Source of the DNA: Prolixibacteraceae bacterium | GTDB lineage: Bacteria; Bacteroidota; Bacteroidia; Bacteroidales; Prolixibacteraceae | Reading direction: 5' to 3' | NCBI GenBank assembly: GCA_028282705.1 | Contig: JANQHI010000023.1 | Location: 1 to 40,151 of the forward strand | Length of the DNA stretch: 40,151 bases | In this document: piece by piece, positions 1 to 7,843 of the stretch | How positions within the stretch are numbered: position 1 is the first letter of the stretch | How the letters are laid out: each line of letters starts with the position of its first letter | Position numbers and translations under genes: made by a program | Notes under the pieces: model-generated | The model's input: only the letters and a program-made list of their open reading frames with translations | What the model was told of the DNA's origin: nothing | Databases searched by the model: none

Positions 1-46
1 TGAATTTTAGCATTCTAAAATACACACATGAGAATGATTAAATTCA
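1..46. repeat. Conserved hairpin element, copy 1 (upstream of the histidine kinase)
   Basis: This is an imperfect inverted repeat. The inner arms CATTCT (11-16) and AGAATG (31-36) enclose a 14-nt loop. The outer arms TGAATTT (1-7) and AAATTCA (40-46) extend the stem, with mismatches only at the junction. A diverged copy with the same stem, loop length and much of the loop sequence lies at 40034-40087. The element sits about 45 bp before the kinase start, so it may be a 5' regulatory element or a dispersed repeat. The window begins inside it, so its left boundary is unknown. Confidence 0.6.
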
Positions 47-91
47 TAGGGAGTTCCATCTTATACCATCGAGAAATAAAAATTTAATAAG

Positions 92-1576
92 ATGAAAAAC
101 AAGAATAAAGTTTTTAATAGTTTGTTTTGGAGGATATCAGGTGTATTCCTGATCATAATGGCAATTTTGGCTGCATTAATGATTCGTTTATCAGTGAATT
201 ACTCCAATAGCTATTTTTCTGAAGCCCAACAAAGGATTAATGCTAATATTGCTGAAGGTGCATTGAAAGAAGTTAACCCATTTTTTATTAATGGGGAAGT
301 TAACAAAGAAGCAATCCATACCATTATGCATTCAATGATGGCTGTGCACCCTAGCATTGAAGTTTACCTGCTGGATACTGATGGCAAGATACTAACCTAT
401 GTGGTTCCTTATAAGGAAGTTAAATCAAACCATGTTAAGCTTAAGCCTATCCTTGAATTCATTGAAAATAAATCATCCATATATATTAAAGGGGATGACC
501 CCAGGAATCCTGGTGAGGAAAAAGTATTTTCTGCAGCCCCAATCTATGATGAGCAGGTTTTAATGGGATATTTATATATTATCTTGGCCAGCCAGGAATA
601 TACTACTACAATGACCATTTTACAGAATAGTTTTATACTGAAGTTTGGAACCAGGACCATGCTCCTTATTTTTTTATTTGCAACCATTGCAGGTTTTATT
701 TCCATTTTATTTATTACAAGGAACCTAAATCATGTGATGAAAGTTGTTCGCGATTTTAAAGAAGGTAATCTGGGAGCTAGGATACATGTTCGTTCAAAAG
801 GAGAGGTAAGGCAACTTGCTGAAACCTTTAACAGCATGGCAGGGACAATTGAGGATAACATTGAGGAGCTTAAAAGTGTTGAAGCACTTAGGAAAGAATT
901 GATAGCCAATGTGTCTCATGACCTAAGGAGCCCTATAGCTTCTATACAAGGGTTTGCAGAAACCATTTTAATAAAAAAGGATTCCATAAAAAAAGAAGAA
1001 CTTCACAGGTACTTAAAAGCCATTGAAAATAACACACAGAATTTAAATAAGCTTGTTAATGACCTGTTTGAACTTTCAAAACTTGAAACCAATTCACAAA
1101 AAGTGTCCCCAGAACCAACACAATTAGCAGAACTGGTACAAGATGTAGCTGAGAAATTTAGGATACTGGCTCAAAAGAAAAGTATTAGCATCAATACCAT
1201 TTATTCAAAAAACCTTCCTTTGGCATTTGTTGATATTTCACTTATTGACAGGGTCTTTCAAAATATTATAGATAATGCAATTAAATATTGCAAAGAAAGT
1301 GATAGCATATTAATTGAACTGGATGTACAACAAGATGAAATACAAGTCAGGGTGAAAGATACAGGTGCTGGCATATCAGAAAAAGACCTTCCCCATATTT
1401 TTTCACGTTACTACAAGGGGGCAGAATCTGATTCTTTTGCAAAAGGAAGTACAGGGCTTGGCTTGGCTATTGTCCGAAAAATTTTGGAACTGCACAACTC
1501 AACCATCAAAGTTTTTAGTGAACTCAATAAAGGAACCACATTTGAATTTGGGTTGCCATTGTATAAAGCCTCATAA
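92..1576 (+). CDS. Membrane-bound sensor histidine kinase
   Basis: This is a two-component sensor kinase of the inner membrane. TM1 lies at about residues 14-32. An extracytoplasmic sensor region of about 155 residues follows, then TM2 at about 188-208 and a HAMP linker to about 262. The HisKA domain has the phospho-acceptor His276 in SHDLRSP, and the HATPase_c domain shows an N box (NIIDNAIKYC), a G1 box (DTGAGIS) and a G2 box (GSTGLGLAIV). The length of 494 residues and the complete catalytic motifs indicate an active kinase. No response regulator lies downstream; the partner is probably upstream, outside the window. The signal sensed cannot be inferred. A conserved hairpin precedes the gene. 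Confidence 0.93.
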   Translation: MKNKNKVFNSLFWRISGVFLIIMAILAALMIRLSVNYSNSYFSEAQQRINANIAEGALKEVNPFFINGEVNKEAIHTIMHSMMAVHPSIEVYLLDTDGKILTYVVPYKEVKSNHVKLKPILEFIENKSSIYIKGDDPRNPGEEKVFSAAPIYDEQVLMGYLYIILASQEYTTTMTILQNSFILKFGTRTMLLIFLFATIAGFISILFITRNLNHVMKVVRDFKEGNLGARIHVRSKGEVRQLAETFNSMAGTIEDNIEELKSVEALRKELIANVSHDLRSPIASIQGFAETILIKKDSIKKEELHRYLKAIENNTQNLNKLVNDLFELSKLETNSQKVSPEPTQLAELVQDVAEKFRILAQKKSISINTIYSKNLPLAFVDISLIDRVFQNIIDNAIKYCKESDSILIELDVQQDEIQVRVKDTGAGISEKDLPHIFSRYYKGAESDSFAKGSTGLGLAIVRKILELHNSTIKVFSELNKGTTFEFGLPLYKAS

Positions 1577-1669
1577 CATTGTAATTATTGTTTGTTAAAC
1601 CACTTAAAAGGTATTCATTACCAACCATGTAAGCCATAAAATTTCAAAATACACCTCCAACTTTCTTTA

Positions 1670-1850
1670 TGATACTTTTATTAGATTCCTGTGATACTTC
1701 CGTGATACTCTTTTATGATTTTTGAAACATAAAGTTGTAATCAATTAAATAATAAGTATCATAAAATGAGCATGAGAACAGAATTCATACTAATAAGTAA
1801 TGATCGAGGCATGCGAATTACCTGCCTGACGACTGGCAGGCATATGATAC
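1670..1850. promoter_or_regulatory. Cluster of TGATAC hexamers, possible operator array
   Basis: TGATAC occurs at 1670-1675, 1692-1697, 1703-1708 and 1845-1850, with the inverse GTATCA at 1756-1761. The second and third copies lie in a tandem GTGATACT with an 11-bp repeat distance, which places them on nearly the same helix face. That spacing suits a regulator binding site controlling the lipoprotein gene at 1879. The function is inferred only. Confidence 0.35.
1821..1840. repeat. REP-like GC-rich hairpin
   Basis: The arms CCTGCC (1821-1826) and GGCAGG (1835-1840) enclose an 8-nt loop in otherwise AT-rich DNA. Short hairpins of the CCTGCC/GGCAGG type are frequent dispersed intergenic sequences in Bacteroidota. 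There is no T-run, so it is not a classical terminator. It lies 38 bp before the lipoprotein start. Confidence 0.45.
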
Positions 1851-1878
1851 CTTTTAAAAACTTAAAAATTTAAATCAT

Positions 1879-2760
1879 ATGAAAAAATTAGTTTTTTTAG
1901 TATTGTGTGTAGGAGTGATGGCAACATCATGTATGGAAGATGATGACATGCCCCAAGAGAACATCTTAAAGTTGAATATTTCAGGGTTGGAAAACTTAGG
2001 TCCTGATTATGCTTATGAAGGGTGGATAATTGTGAATGGGAATGCTATTTCCACAGGTGTTTTTACTGTAAACAACCAGGGAAATATGTCTGCTACAAAG
2101 TTCATGTTAAATGAAGAAGATTTAGAAGATGCCTCCACTTTTGTGTTAACTATTGAACCATCGCCTGATAATGATGCAGGTCCCAGTGCTGTTCATGTTT
2201 TGGCAGGAGATTTTTCAGGGACTTCAGCATCTTTAACTGTTGGGCATCAGGCAGCATTAGGAAACGATTTTTCTGGAACTTCAGGGAAATACATCCTGGC
2301 TACCCCAACAACTACAACCACTGCAGATGAATTAAGTGGAGTTTGGTTCCTTGACTTAGGGTCTGGTTCGCCAATGGCTGGGTTGCAAAACCTTCCTGAC
2401 CTGCCCAATGGCTGGGTTTATGAAGGCTGGGTTGTTGTTAATGGCCAGCCTGTTACTTCAGGAAAATTCTCAAAAGCTGATATAGCTGATGATTCAGCTC
2501 CTTTTAGTGGGTCAGATAGCAATGGACCACCATTCCCTGGAGAAGACTATGTAATGAATGCACCAGCTGGCTTAACATTTCCTACTTCGTTGGCTGGAGG
2601 AAAAGCTGTTATTTCAATTGAGCCTGATCCTGATAACAGCCCAAACCCTTTTACATTAAAACCATTGGTAGGAGATATTCCTTCAAATGCTTCTGACCAT
2701 GTAACATATGACATGGGAATCAATATTGCTGGATTCCCTCAAGGGACTGCAATCAAATAA
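1879..2760 (+). CDS. Lipoprotein with two RskA-like extracellular domains
   Basis: The N-terminus is a lipoprotein signal peptide ending in a lipobox with Cys18 (ATSC), followed by acidic residues. The mature part is an internal duplication. Each half has a YEGW(I/V)(I/V)VNG motif and an S/T-G-(V/K)-F turn, and ends with an (I/V)EP-PDN motif and a (A/V)GD motif. These motifs resemble the C-terminal, extracytoplasmic domain of anti-sigma-K (RskA) proteins, where the module occurs once after a cytoplasmic anti-sigma domain and a TM helix. Here the anti-sigma domain and TM are absent and a lipid anchor replaces them, so a direct anti-sigma role is unlikely. The gene stands alone and ends in a strong terminator. 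The biological role is unknown. Confidence 0.7.
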   Translation: MKKLVFLVLCVGVMATSCMEDDDMPQENILKLNISGLENLGPDYAYEGWIIVNGNAISTGVFTVNNQGNMSATKFMLNEEDLEDASTFVLTIEPSPDNDAGPSAVHVLAGDFSGTSASLTVGHQAALGNDFSGTSGKYILATPTTTTTADELSGVWFLDLGSGSPMAGLQNLPDLPNGWVYEGWVVVNGQPVTSGKFSKADIADDSAPFSGSDSNGPPFPGEDYVMNAPAGLTFPTSLAGGKAVISIEPDPDNSPNPFTLKPLVGDIPSNASDHVTYDMGINIAGFPQGTAIK

Positions 2761-2786
2761 AAGGTTTAATGGCATTAAGATTTTAT

Positions 2787-2813
2787 AAGGATACCTGTTA
2801 GGTGTCCTTTTTT
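2787..2813 (+). terminator. Rho-independent terminator after the lipoprotein gene
   Basis: The arms AAGGATACC (2787-2795) and GGTGTCCTT (2801-2809) form a 9-bp stem with one T-G wobble and a 5-nt loop, followed by a T-run. The A-rich flank on the other side may let it also serve the convergent isochorismatase-family gene. Confidence 0.85.
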
Positions 2814-3354
2814 ATTTAACCAATTTTGAAATAGCTTTAAACCCTATTGCTGCTGCGCTTCTGGTTAGCTCAAACAGAATAGACTCATAAGATGCCATCA
2901 TAATATTCTCGTGGCGGAAACGCTCTTTTGCCAATTCAATATTCTCAGGAGTACGCGAAGAAATACAATCCACTACAACAATAGGGTTTAAGCCAGCATC
3001 TTTAATGTCAATAGCTGTTTGTAACACACACACATGTGCTTCAATACCACAAATGACAATATTTTTAAAACCTTGTTTTTTTATGTGGGAAAAAATTTCC
3101 TGGTCATCACAGCAACTAAAATCCCTTTTTTCAAAATAGGAAAACTCATTGAAACATGACCTGACCTCTTCAATGGTTTCACCCAATCCTTTGGTATATT
3201 GTTGGGTAATGGTTAAAGGGACAGAAAGCTCGTTTAATCCATTAACCAGTATTTGGACATGTTTTAATAGCTCTTCTTTTTTGTGCATTACAGGAAACAA
3301 CCTCTCCTGAATATCTATTACCAACCCACAAATATCTTCTTTCAATATCCTCAT
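2812..3354 (-). CDS. Isochorismatase-family cysteine hydrolase
   Basis: This is a small (180 aa) single-domain hydrolase of the isochorismatase-like superfamily, probably cytoplasmic because no signal is visible. The catalytic triad is recognisable as Asp14 (VIDIQE), a Lys near residue 76 (FEKRDFSC) and the nucleophile Cys109 in GIEAHVCVLQTA, the usual strand-turn motif. The sequence resembles the YcaC/ISOC1 side of the family, whose substrates are mostly unknown, so no reaction is assigned. Its ATG overlaps the stop of the upstream isomerase gene in an ATGA tetranucleotide, indicating translational coupling. Confidence 0.85.
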   Translation of the reverse strand: MRILKEDICGLVIDIQERLFPVMHKKEELLKHVQILVNGLNELSVPLTITQQYTKGLGETIEEVRSCFNEFSYFEKRDFSCCDDQEIFSHIKKQGFKNIVICGIEAHVCVLQTAIDIKDAGLNPIVVVDCISSRTPENIELAKERFRHENIMMASYESILFELTRSAAAIGFKAISKLVK

Positions 3355-3971
3355 TTCCCTTTTTTTTCTAACCTGCTTTGCCTTCTAGATTTATCTCCCA
3401 GGTAACCTCCATGATGGCGTTTTGCATATTCCTCATTGCTAAAATTGATTTTCTTCATCATTGCTACCACAAGGGAGTCGCCAATAACAGTCATTATGGT
3501 GGTTGAAGTGCTGGGTGTCAAGCCCAATGGGCAAACTTCCTTAGGGTTGCCAGTATGTAAAAAGGCATCAGCTGATTTTGCCAGCTCACTTTCAGGGTTT
3601 CCTGAAATAACAATTAAGGGAAGCCCTTTGTAAAGGTTGTCAGCCAATTCAACCAATTCCAATATTTCCCTGGTTTTCCCTGAGTTGGAGATCAATAGCA
3701 ACACATCATTTTTTTGCACAACACCTAAGTCTCCATGCTGAGAGTCACTGGGGTGCAGGAAAACTGCAGGAGTACCTGTTGAACTGAAAGTGGTTGCCAT
3801 GTTAAGGGCTATCTGCCCAGCTTTGCCCATACCACTAGCAATGAGTTTCCCATTCAATTCATGCACATGTTTGTAGATGATCTCTAATGCTTTATTAAAT
3901 TCACCTGTAACAGGTATATTCCTAATAGCCTGAGCTTCTTGCTCAAAAACCCCTTTTATGATATCCAACAT
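3351..3971 (-). CDS. kdsD: Arabinose-5-phosphate isomerase, SIS domain only
   Basis: This SIS-domain protein matches the KdsD/GutQ/KpsF family, which converts ribulose 5-phosphate to arabinose 5-phosphate, the first step toward Kdo of lipopolysaccharide. Family motifs are GMGKAGQIALNMATTFSSTG, then HPSDSQHGDLG, then LLISNSGKT. At 206 residues it lacks the pair of C-terminal CBS domains of E. coli KdsD (about 328 aa); single-domain versions are known in Bacteroides. It is coupled to the downstream hydrolase gene by an ATGA overlap and is transcribed divergently from sucC. Confidence 0.85.
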   Translation of the reverse strand: MLDIIKGVFEQEAQAIRNIPVTGEFNKALEIIYKHVHELNGKLIASGMGKAGQIALNMATTFSSTGTPAVFLHPSDSQHGDLGVVQKNDVLLLISNSGKTREILELVELADNLYKGLPLIVISGNPESELAKSADAFLHTGNPKEVCPLGLTPSTSTTIMTVIGDSLVVAMMKKINFSNEEYAKRHHGGYLGDKSRRQSRLEKKGK

Positions 3972-4015
3972 TTCCTGAGTTTGATTATTATTCTTAGCTG
4001 ATCATTTTATCTATG

Positions 4016-4023
4016 CAAATTTA
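4016..4023 (-). promoter_or_regulatory. Predicted -7 promoter element for kdsD
   Basis: The minus strand reads TAAATTTG, a perfect match to the Bacteroidota TAnnTTTG element, 45 bp upstream of the kdsD ATG. No clear TTG -33 element is seen at the expected distance. Confidence 0.45.
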
Positions 4024-4189
4024 ATAATTGTTGCTTATTATAGTAAATAAATTAGGTTGATCTATGTTTGATAAAACGTATTTATAACTTTATATCTTGG
4101 TAAAAATATCTTCTTTTTGATGTGCCTAAAACTGTTTAAAGTCATAAAAACCAAGGCATTTAAATGATTATTTTCTTAAATATATTTAA

Positions 4190-4197
4190 TACTTTTG
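4190..4197 (+). promoter_or_regulatory. Predicted -7 promoter element for sucCD
   Basis: TACTTTTG matches TAnnTTTG exactly and lies 37 bp upstream of the sucC ATG, giving a leader of about 30 nt. The -33 region is AT-rich without a clean TTG. Confidence 0.5.
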
Positions 4198-4234
4198 ACA
4201 CGTCATATTATTATTTCATAATCATATTTAGAAA

Positions 4235-5365
4235 ATGAAAATTCACGAATACCAAGCCCGAAATTTATTCAGGAAGTACGGGATTCCTGTGCCGGATGAT
4301 GTATTATGTTACACGGTAAAAGATGTAGAAGATAATATTAAAGATGATGGCAAACTAAAGGTTGTCAAAGCCCAAGTACATGTTGGTGGCAGGGGAAAGG
4401 CAGGTGGTGTAAAGCTTGCAAAAACCAAGGCTGAAGCAGTTGAAAAGGCAGGGCAGATCTTGGGGATGGACATCAAAGGGTTAACAGTAGAGAAAGTCTT
4501 AGTGGCTGATGCTGTTGATATTGAAAAAGAATTTTATGTTGGGTTGATCAATGACAGGAATGTTAAAGCTGTTACACTGATGGCTAGTGCAGAAGGTGGT
4601 GTAGAAATAGAAGAAGTGGCTAAAACAAATCCTGAGAAGATCATAAAACTTTCAATAGACCCATTAGCTGGAATGATGGATTTTCAGGCAAGGGCAGTGG
4701 CTTTACAGTTGTTTGGAGACATAAAACAGGCTCGCCAGGCTGCAGCCATTATCCAAAAATTATACAAACTGTATGTTGAAACTGACGCTTCTTTAGCTGA
4801 GATAAACCCTTTGGTTTTAACACCTGAAAAAGAAGTATGGGCAATTGATGGCAAAATGAATTTTGATGATAATGCCCTTTATCGCCAAAAAGAAGTCATT
4901 GAAATGAGGGAAGTTACTGAAGATGAGCAAAAGGAAATTGATGCCAATGAAAATGGGCTTTCATACATTAAACTGGATGGCAATATTGGTTGCATGGTAA
5001 ATGGTGCTGGTTTGGCAATGGCTACCATGGATATGATCAAACTTTATGGGGGCGAACCAGCTAACTTCCTCGACATTGGTGGAAGCTCTAACCCTGAGAA
5101 AGTGGTTGAGGCAATGAACATCCTGTTAAGTGATAAAAATGTAACAGCAGTAATGATCAATATTTTTGGTGGTATTACGCGTTGCGATGATGTGGCACGT
5201 GGGCTTATTACTGCCCTTGACCAAATTAAAACTGATATCCCTGTGGTTGTGCGTTTGTCTGGCACAAATGCAAAGGAGGGGCTTGAGATATTGGAAAGCA
5301 CAGGGCTGCCTACTGTTAGTACCATGAGTGAAGCTGCACAAAAAGCAATTGAATTAAGCAAGTAA
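4235..5365 (+). CDS. sucC: Succinyl-CoA synthetase (ADP-forming), beta subunit
   Basis: This is the beta subunit of succinate-CoA ligase in the TCA cycle, which couples succinyl-CoA hydrolysis to nucleoside triphosphate formation. The N-terminus MKIHEYQARNLFRKYG is the classical start of the ATP-grasp domain. Next come the glycine-rich VHVGGRGKAGGVK, the metal and nucleotide site region ETDASLAEINPL, and the C-terminal ligase domain with NFLDIGG and INIFGGITRCD. At 376 residues it is slightly shorter than the E. coli protein (388). sucD follows after 39 bp, so the two subunits are co-transcribed. Confidence 0.95.
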   Translation: MKIHEYQARNLFRKYGIPVPDDVLCYTVKDVEDNIKDDGKLKVVKAQVHVGGRGKAGGVKLAKTKAEAVEKAGQILGMDIKGLTVEKVLVADAVDIEKEFYVGLINDRNVKAVTLMASAEGGVEIEEVAKTNPEKIIKLSIDPLAGMMDFQARAVALQLFGDIKQARQAAAIIQKLYKLYVETDASLAEINPLVLTPEKEVWAIDGKMNFDDNALYRQKEVIEMREVTEDEQKEIDANENGLSYIKLDGNIGCMVNGAGLAMATMDMIKLYGGEPANFLDIGGSSNPEKVVEAMNILLSDKNVTAVMINIFGGITRCDDVARGLITALDQIKTDIPVVVRLSGTNAKEGLEILESTGLPTVSTMSEAAQKAIELSK

Positions 5366-5404
5366 CCAAACCAACATTTGTTAATGATATAAAAGATAAC
5401 AGTA

Positions 5405-6277
5405 ATGAGTATACTTATAAATAAAGATACAAAACTGGTAGTCCAGGGGATTACAGGCCGTGATGGAGGTTTCCATGCACAAAAAATGTTGGATTATGGC
5501 ACTAATGTAGTGGCAGGGGTTTCACCAGGTAAAGGTGGTCAGGAAGTGTTGGGAGTCCCAATTTTTGATACAGTTGAACAGGCTGTAAAAGCCACAGGAG
5601 CAAATGCTTCAGTTATTTTTGTGCCAGCCCCTTTTGCCGCTGATGCTATCCTTGAAGCCAGTTATGCAGGTGCTGAATTGGTGATATGTATTACCGAACA
5701 TGTTCCTGTTCAGGATATGATAAAAGTAACTCCAATCCTGAAAAAGAATGGCACAAAGCTGATAGGTCCTAACTGCCCTGGGTTGATCACCCCTGAAGAA
5801 TCACTGATTGGTATCCTTCCATCCATGATCTTTAAAAAAGGGAATATTGGGTTGATCAGTAGGAGTGGTACATTAACTTATGAAGTGGTAAACATGCTTA
5901 CCCATGAAGGGCTTGGGCAAACCACTTGTGTTGGTATTGGTGGTGACCCAGTTGCAGGGTTGTATTTTATTGACCTGCTTGAAATGTATGAAAATGACCC
6001 AGAAACTGATGCAGTGGTATTGATTGGCGAAATTGGTGGTGATGCTGAAGAGCAAGCTGCTACATTTATCAAAGAAAAAATGACTAAACCCGTGGTAGCA
6101 TTTATTGCAGGGCAAACTGCACCTCCAGGAAAAAGGATGGGGCATGCTGGAGCCATTATTTCAAGTGGTAGTGGTACTGCTGAAGAAAAAATCAAAGCAT
6201 TTTATTCTGCTGGTGTCCCAGTGGCAAAAGAGCCTTCAGAAATACCCGGGTCAATAAAAGAAAAATTAGGATTATAA
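5405..6277 (+). CDS. sucD: Succinyl-CoA synthetase (ADP-forming), alpha subunit
   Basis: This is the alpha subunit, which binds CoA and carries the phosphohistidine. The start [21 protein letters not shown] and the CoA-binding Rossmann fold are typical, followed by [17 protein letters not shown] and GIGGDPVAG. The catalytic His247 lies in RMGHAGAI. At 290 residues the length is normal. It pairs with sucC immediately upstream and ends at a bidirectional terminator. Confidence 0.96.
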   Translation: MSILINKDTKLVVQGITGRDGGFHAQKMLDYGTNVVAGVSPGKGGQEVLGVPIFDTVEQAVKATGANASVIFVPAPFAADAILEASYAGAELVICITEHVPVQDMIKVTPILKKNGTKLIGPNCPGLITPEESLIGILPSMIFKKGNIGLISRSGTLTYEVVNMLTHEGLGQTTCVGIGGDPVAGLYFIDLLEMYENDPETDAVVLIGEIGGDAEEQAATFIKEKMTKPVVAFIAGQTAPPGKRMGHAGAIISSGSGTAEEKIKAFYSAGVPVAKEPSEIPGSIKEKLGL

Positions 6278-6285
6278 AATATATG

Positions 6286-6315
6286 GAAGCCAGTGAATGC
6301 TGGCTTTCTTTTTTT
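6286..6315. terminator. Bidirectional terminator between sucD and the MBOAT gene
   Basis: The stem AAGCCAG (6287-6293) and CTGGCTT (6300-6306) has a 6-nt loop and is followed by a long T-run on the plus strand. Flanking A residues allow weaker use on the minus strand for the convergent operon. Confidence 0.85.
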
Positions 6316-7843
6316 AAAACCTGAAATAAATAAATGCTTGTAATTCTGAGCTGGCAACCTGGTACAACAGTATTACCACCACAATGGCAATTATAAATTT
6401 AACAGATGTATGGCTCCTGATAAACCACCCCCTTGCTTTTTCTTTCCAGCTAATGGGTAGCCACATCAGCAGGAAACCCAACCCAACTACCCCTAATGTA
6501 GTGGAATAGGCTTTTAATACATCAGAAAAGATAGCAGGGTTAAATTGGTGTTTCAGCTGGTAAAAAAGTTGCTTTACAATGTCCCAATCCTGAGCCCTGA
6601 AAAATATCCATGCAAATGTAACCAGGTTAAAGGTAATGATGCTGCCCATTATTTTTACCCACCTTTTTTTGTTGAGCCTGGTTGAGGTAACCCTATGCCA
6701 TACTTTATCAAGTATTAACCCTGCACCATGTATGCCACCCCAGATGATAAAACGCAAGTTAGCACCATGCCATAAGCCACCCAATACCATGGTTATGAAT
6801 AGGTTGATATAGGTCCTTCCTTCTCCTTTCCTATTCCCGCCAAGGGGGATATAAAGGTAATCGCGCAACCAAAGGGAAAGTGATATATGCCAGCGCCTCC
6901 AGAAATTGGTCAGGCTTACAGCTTTATAAGGTTCATTGAAGTTGATGGGAAGTTTAAATCCCATAAGAAGGGCAATGCCAATAGCAATATCAGTATAACC
7001 TGAAAAATCACAATAAATTTGCAGGGAATACCCATAAACTGCCAACAAATTTTCAATTCCTGAATAGGAAATTGGGGAGTTAAAGACCCTGTCAACAAAG
7101 TTGACTGCAATAAAGTCTGCAAAAAGGATTTTTTTGACCAACCCTTTAAGTAATAGGTAAATGGCATGGCCAAATTCAGCTTTAGAGAGTTGGTATTTTT
7201 TGTAGAGCTGAGGTATAAATGCTGATGCCCTGACAATAGGCCCTGCTACAAGCTGTGGGAAAAAAGCCAGGTAAAAACTAAAATCAAAGAAGTTTTTAAC
7301 AGCAGAAACCCTTTTTTTATACACATCAACCACATAGCTGATGGCCTGGAAGCTGTAAAAAGAAACACCCACAGGGAGGAGGATTATAGATACATTGAAT
7401 GAAGAGCCTGTAACCTGGTTATTCCATAGTATAAGCCAGTTAACCACTTCATAGTTGGTTTTAAAAAGCTGGTTAAAAGAGTCAGTAAAGAAATAGGCAT
7501 ATTTAAAATACCCCAATAGCAGGAGGTTGAATACAACCCCAATAGTGAGCCATATTTTTTGTAAGAGCCTTCTTTTTCCAGATTGGATGATCAACCCAAA
7601 CAGGTAGTTGATGACAGATGAAAATACCAGTAAAAACAGGAATGAGCCATTGGTTTTGTAATAGAGGAACAGGCTAATGGCAAAAAGGTAAAAATTGCGT
7701 ACAGGATTTTTTTTATAGAAAAAAGAATACAGCCCCATGATCAATACAAACAATACCCAAAATACAGGGCGTGTATACAAAATGGGTTGTTCAGGTGAAT
7801 AAATAAACAACTCTTCCAATATGTGGCCATACTTACTGAACAT
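6314..7843 (-). CDS. MBOAT-family membrane O-acyltransferase
   Basis: This polytopic inner-membrane protein (509 aa, about ten or more hydrophobic segments) belongs to the AlgI/DltB/PatA branch of membrane-bound O-acyltransferases. Family landmarks are LPVGVSFYSFQAISYVVDVY, then FPQLVAGPIVR, then FWRRWHISLSLWLRDYLYIP. The catalytic His lies in LGGLWHGAN. Such proteins move an acyl group, usually acetyl, across the membrane onto an extracellular polymer. The start overlaps the upstream SGNH-hydrolase gene by 11 bp, so the two form an operon and probably one acylation machine. The polymer acylated (peptidoglycan, exopolysaccharide or LPS) cannot be told from sequence. Confidence 0.92.
   Translation of the reverse strand: MFSKYGHILEELFIYSPEQPILYTRPVFWVLFVLIMGLYSFFYKKNPVRNFYLFAISLFLYYKTNGSFLFLLVFSSVINYLFGLIIQSGKRRLLQKIWLTIGVVFNLLLLGYFKYAYFFTDSFNQLFKTNYEVVNWLILWNNQVTGSSFNVSIILLPVGVSFYSFQAISYVVDVYKKRVSAVKNFFDFSFYLAFFPQLVAGPIVRASAFIPQLYKKYQLSKAEFGHAIYLLLKGLVKKILFADFIAVNFVDRVFNSPISYSGIENLLAVYGYSLQIYCDFSGYTDIAIGIALLMGFKLPINFNEPYKAVSLTNFWRRWHISLSLWLRDYLYIPLGGNRKGEGRTYINLFITMVLGGLWHGANLRFIIWGGIHGAGLILDKVWHRVTSTRLNKKRWVKIMGSIITFNLVTFAWIFFRAQDWDIVKQLFYQLKHQFNPAIFSDVLKAYSTTLGVVGLGFLLMWLPISWKEKARGWFIRSHTSVKFIIAIVVVILLYQVASSELQAFIYFRF

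Larger units (their letters stand above)
1577..1878. other. Intergenic spacer between the kinase and the lipoprotein gene
   Basis: This 302-bp AT-rich spacer has no credible gene. It holds a cluster of TGATAC hexamers and one GC-rich hairpin, both listed separately. I did not find an exact TAnnTTTG promoter in front of the lipoprotein gene. Confidence 0.6.

Noticed and set aside
1821-1840. The CCTGCC/GGCAGG hairpin as a terminator of the kinase gene
   Set aside because: It has no T-run, lies 245 bp after the kinase stop and only 38 bp before the next gene; a REP-like repeat is the better reading.
5180-5200. A second CACGTG site in sucC as a parS candidate
   Set aside because: The flanks (TGGCACGTGGGC) do not match the parS consensus.
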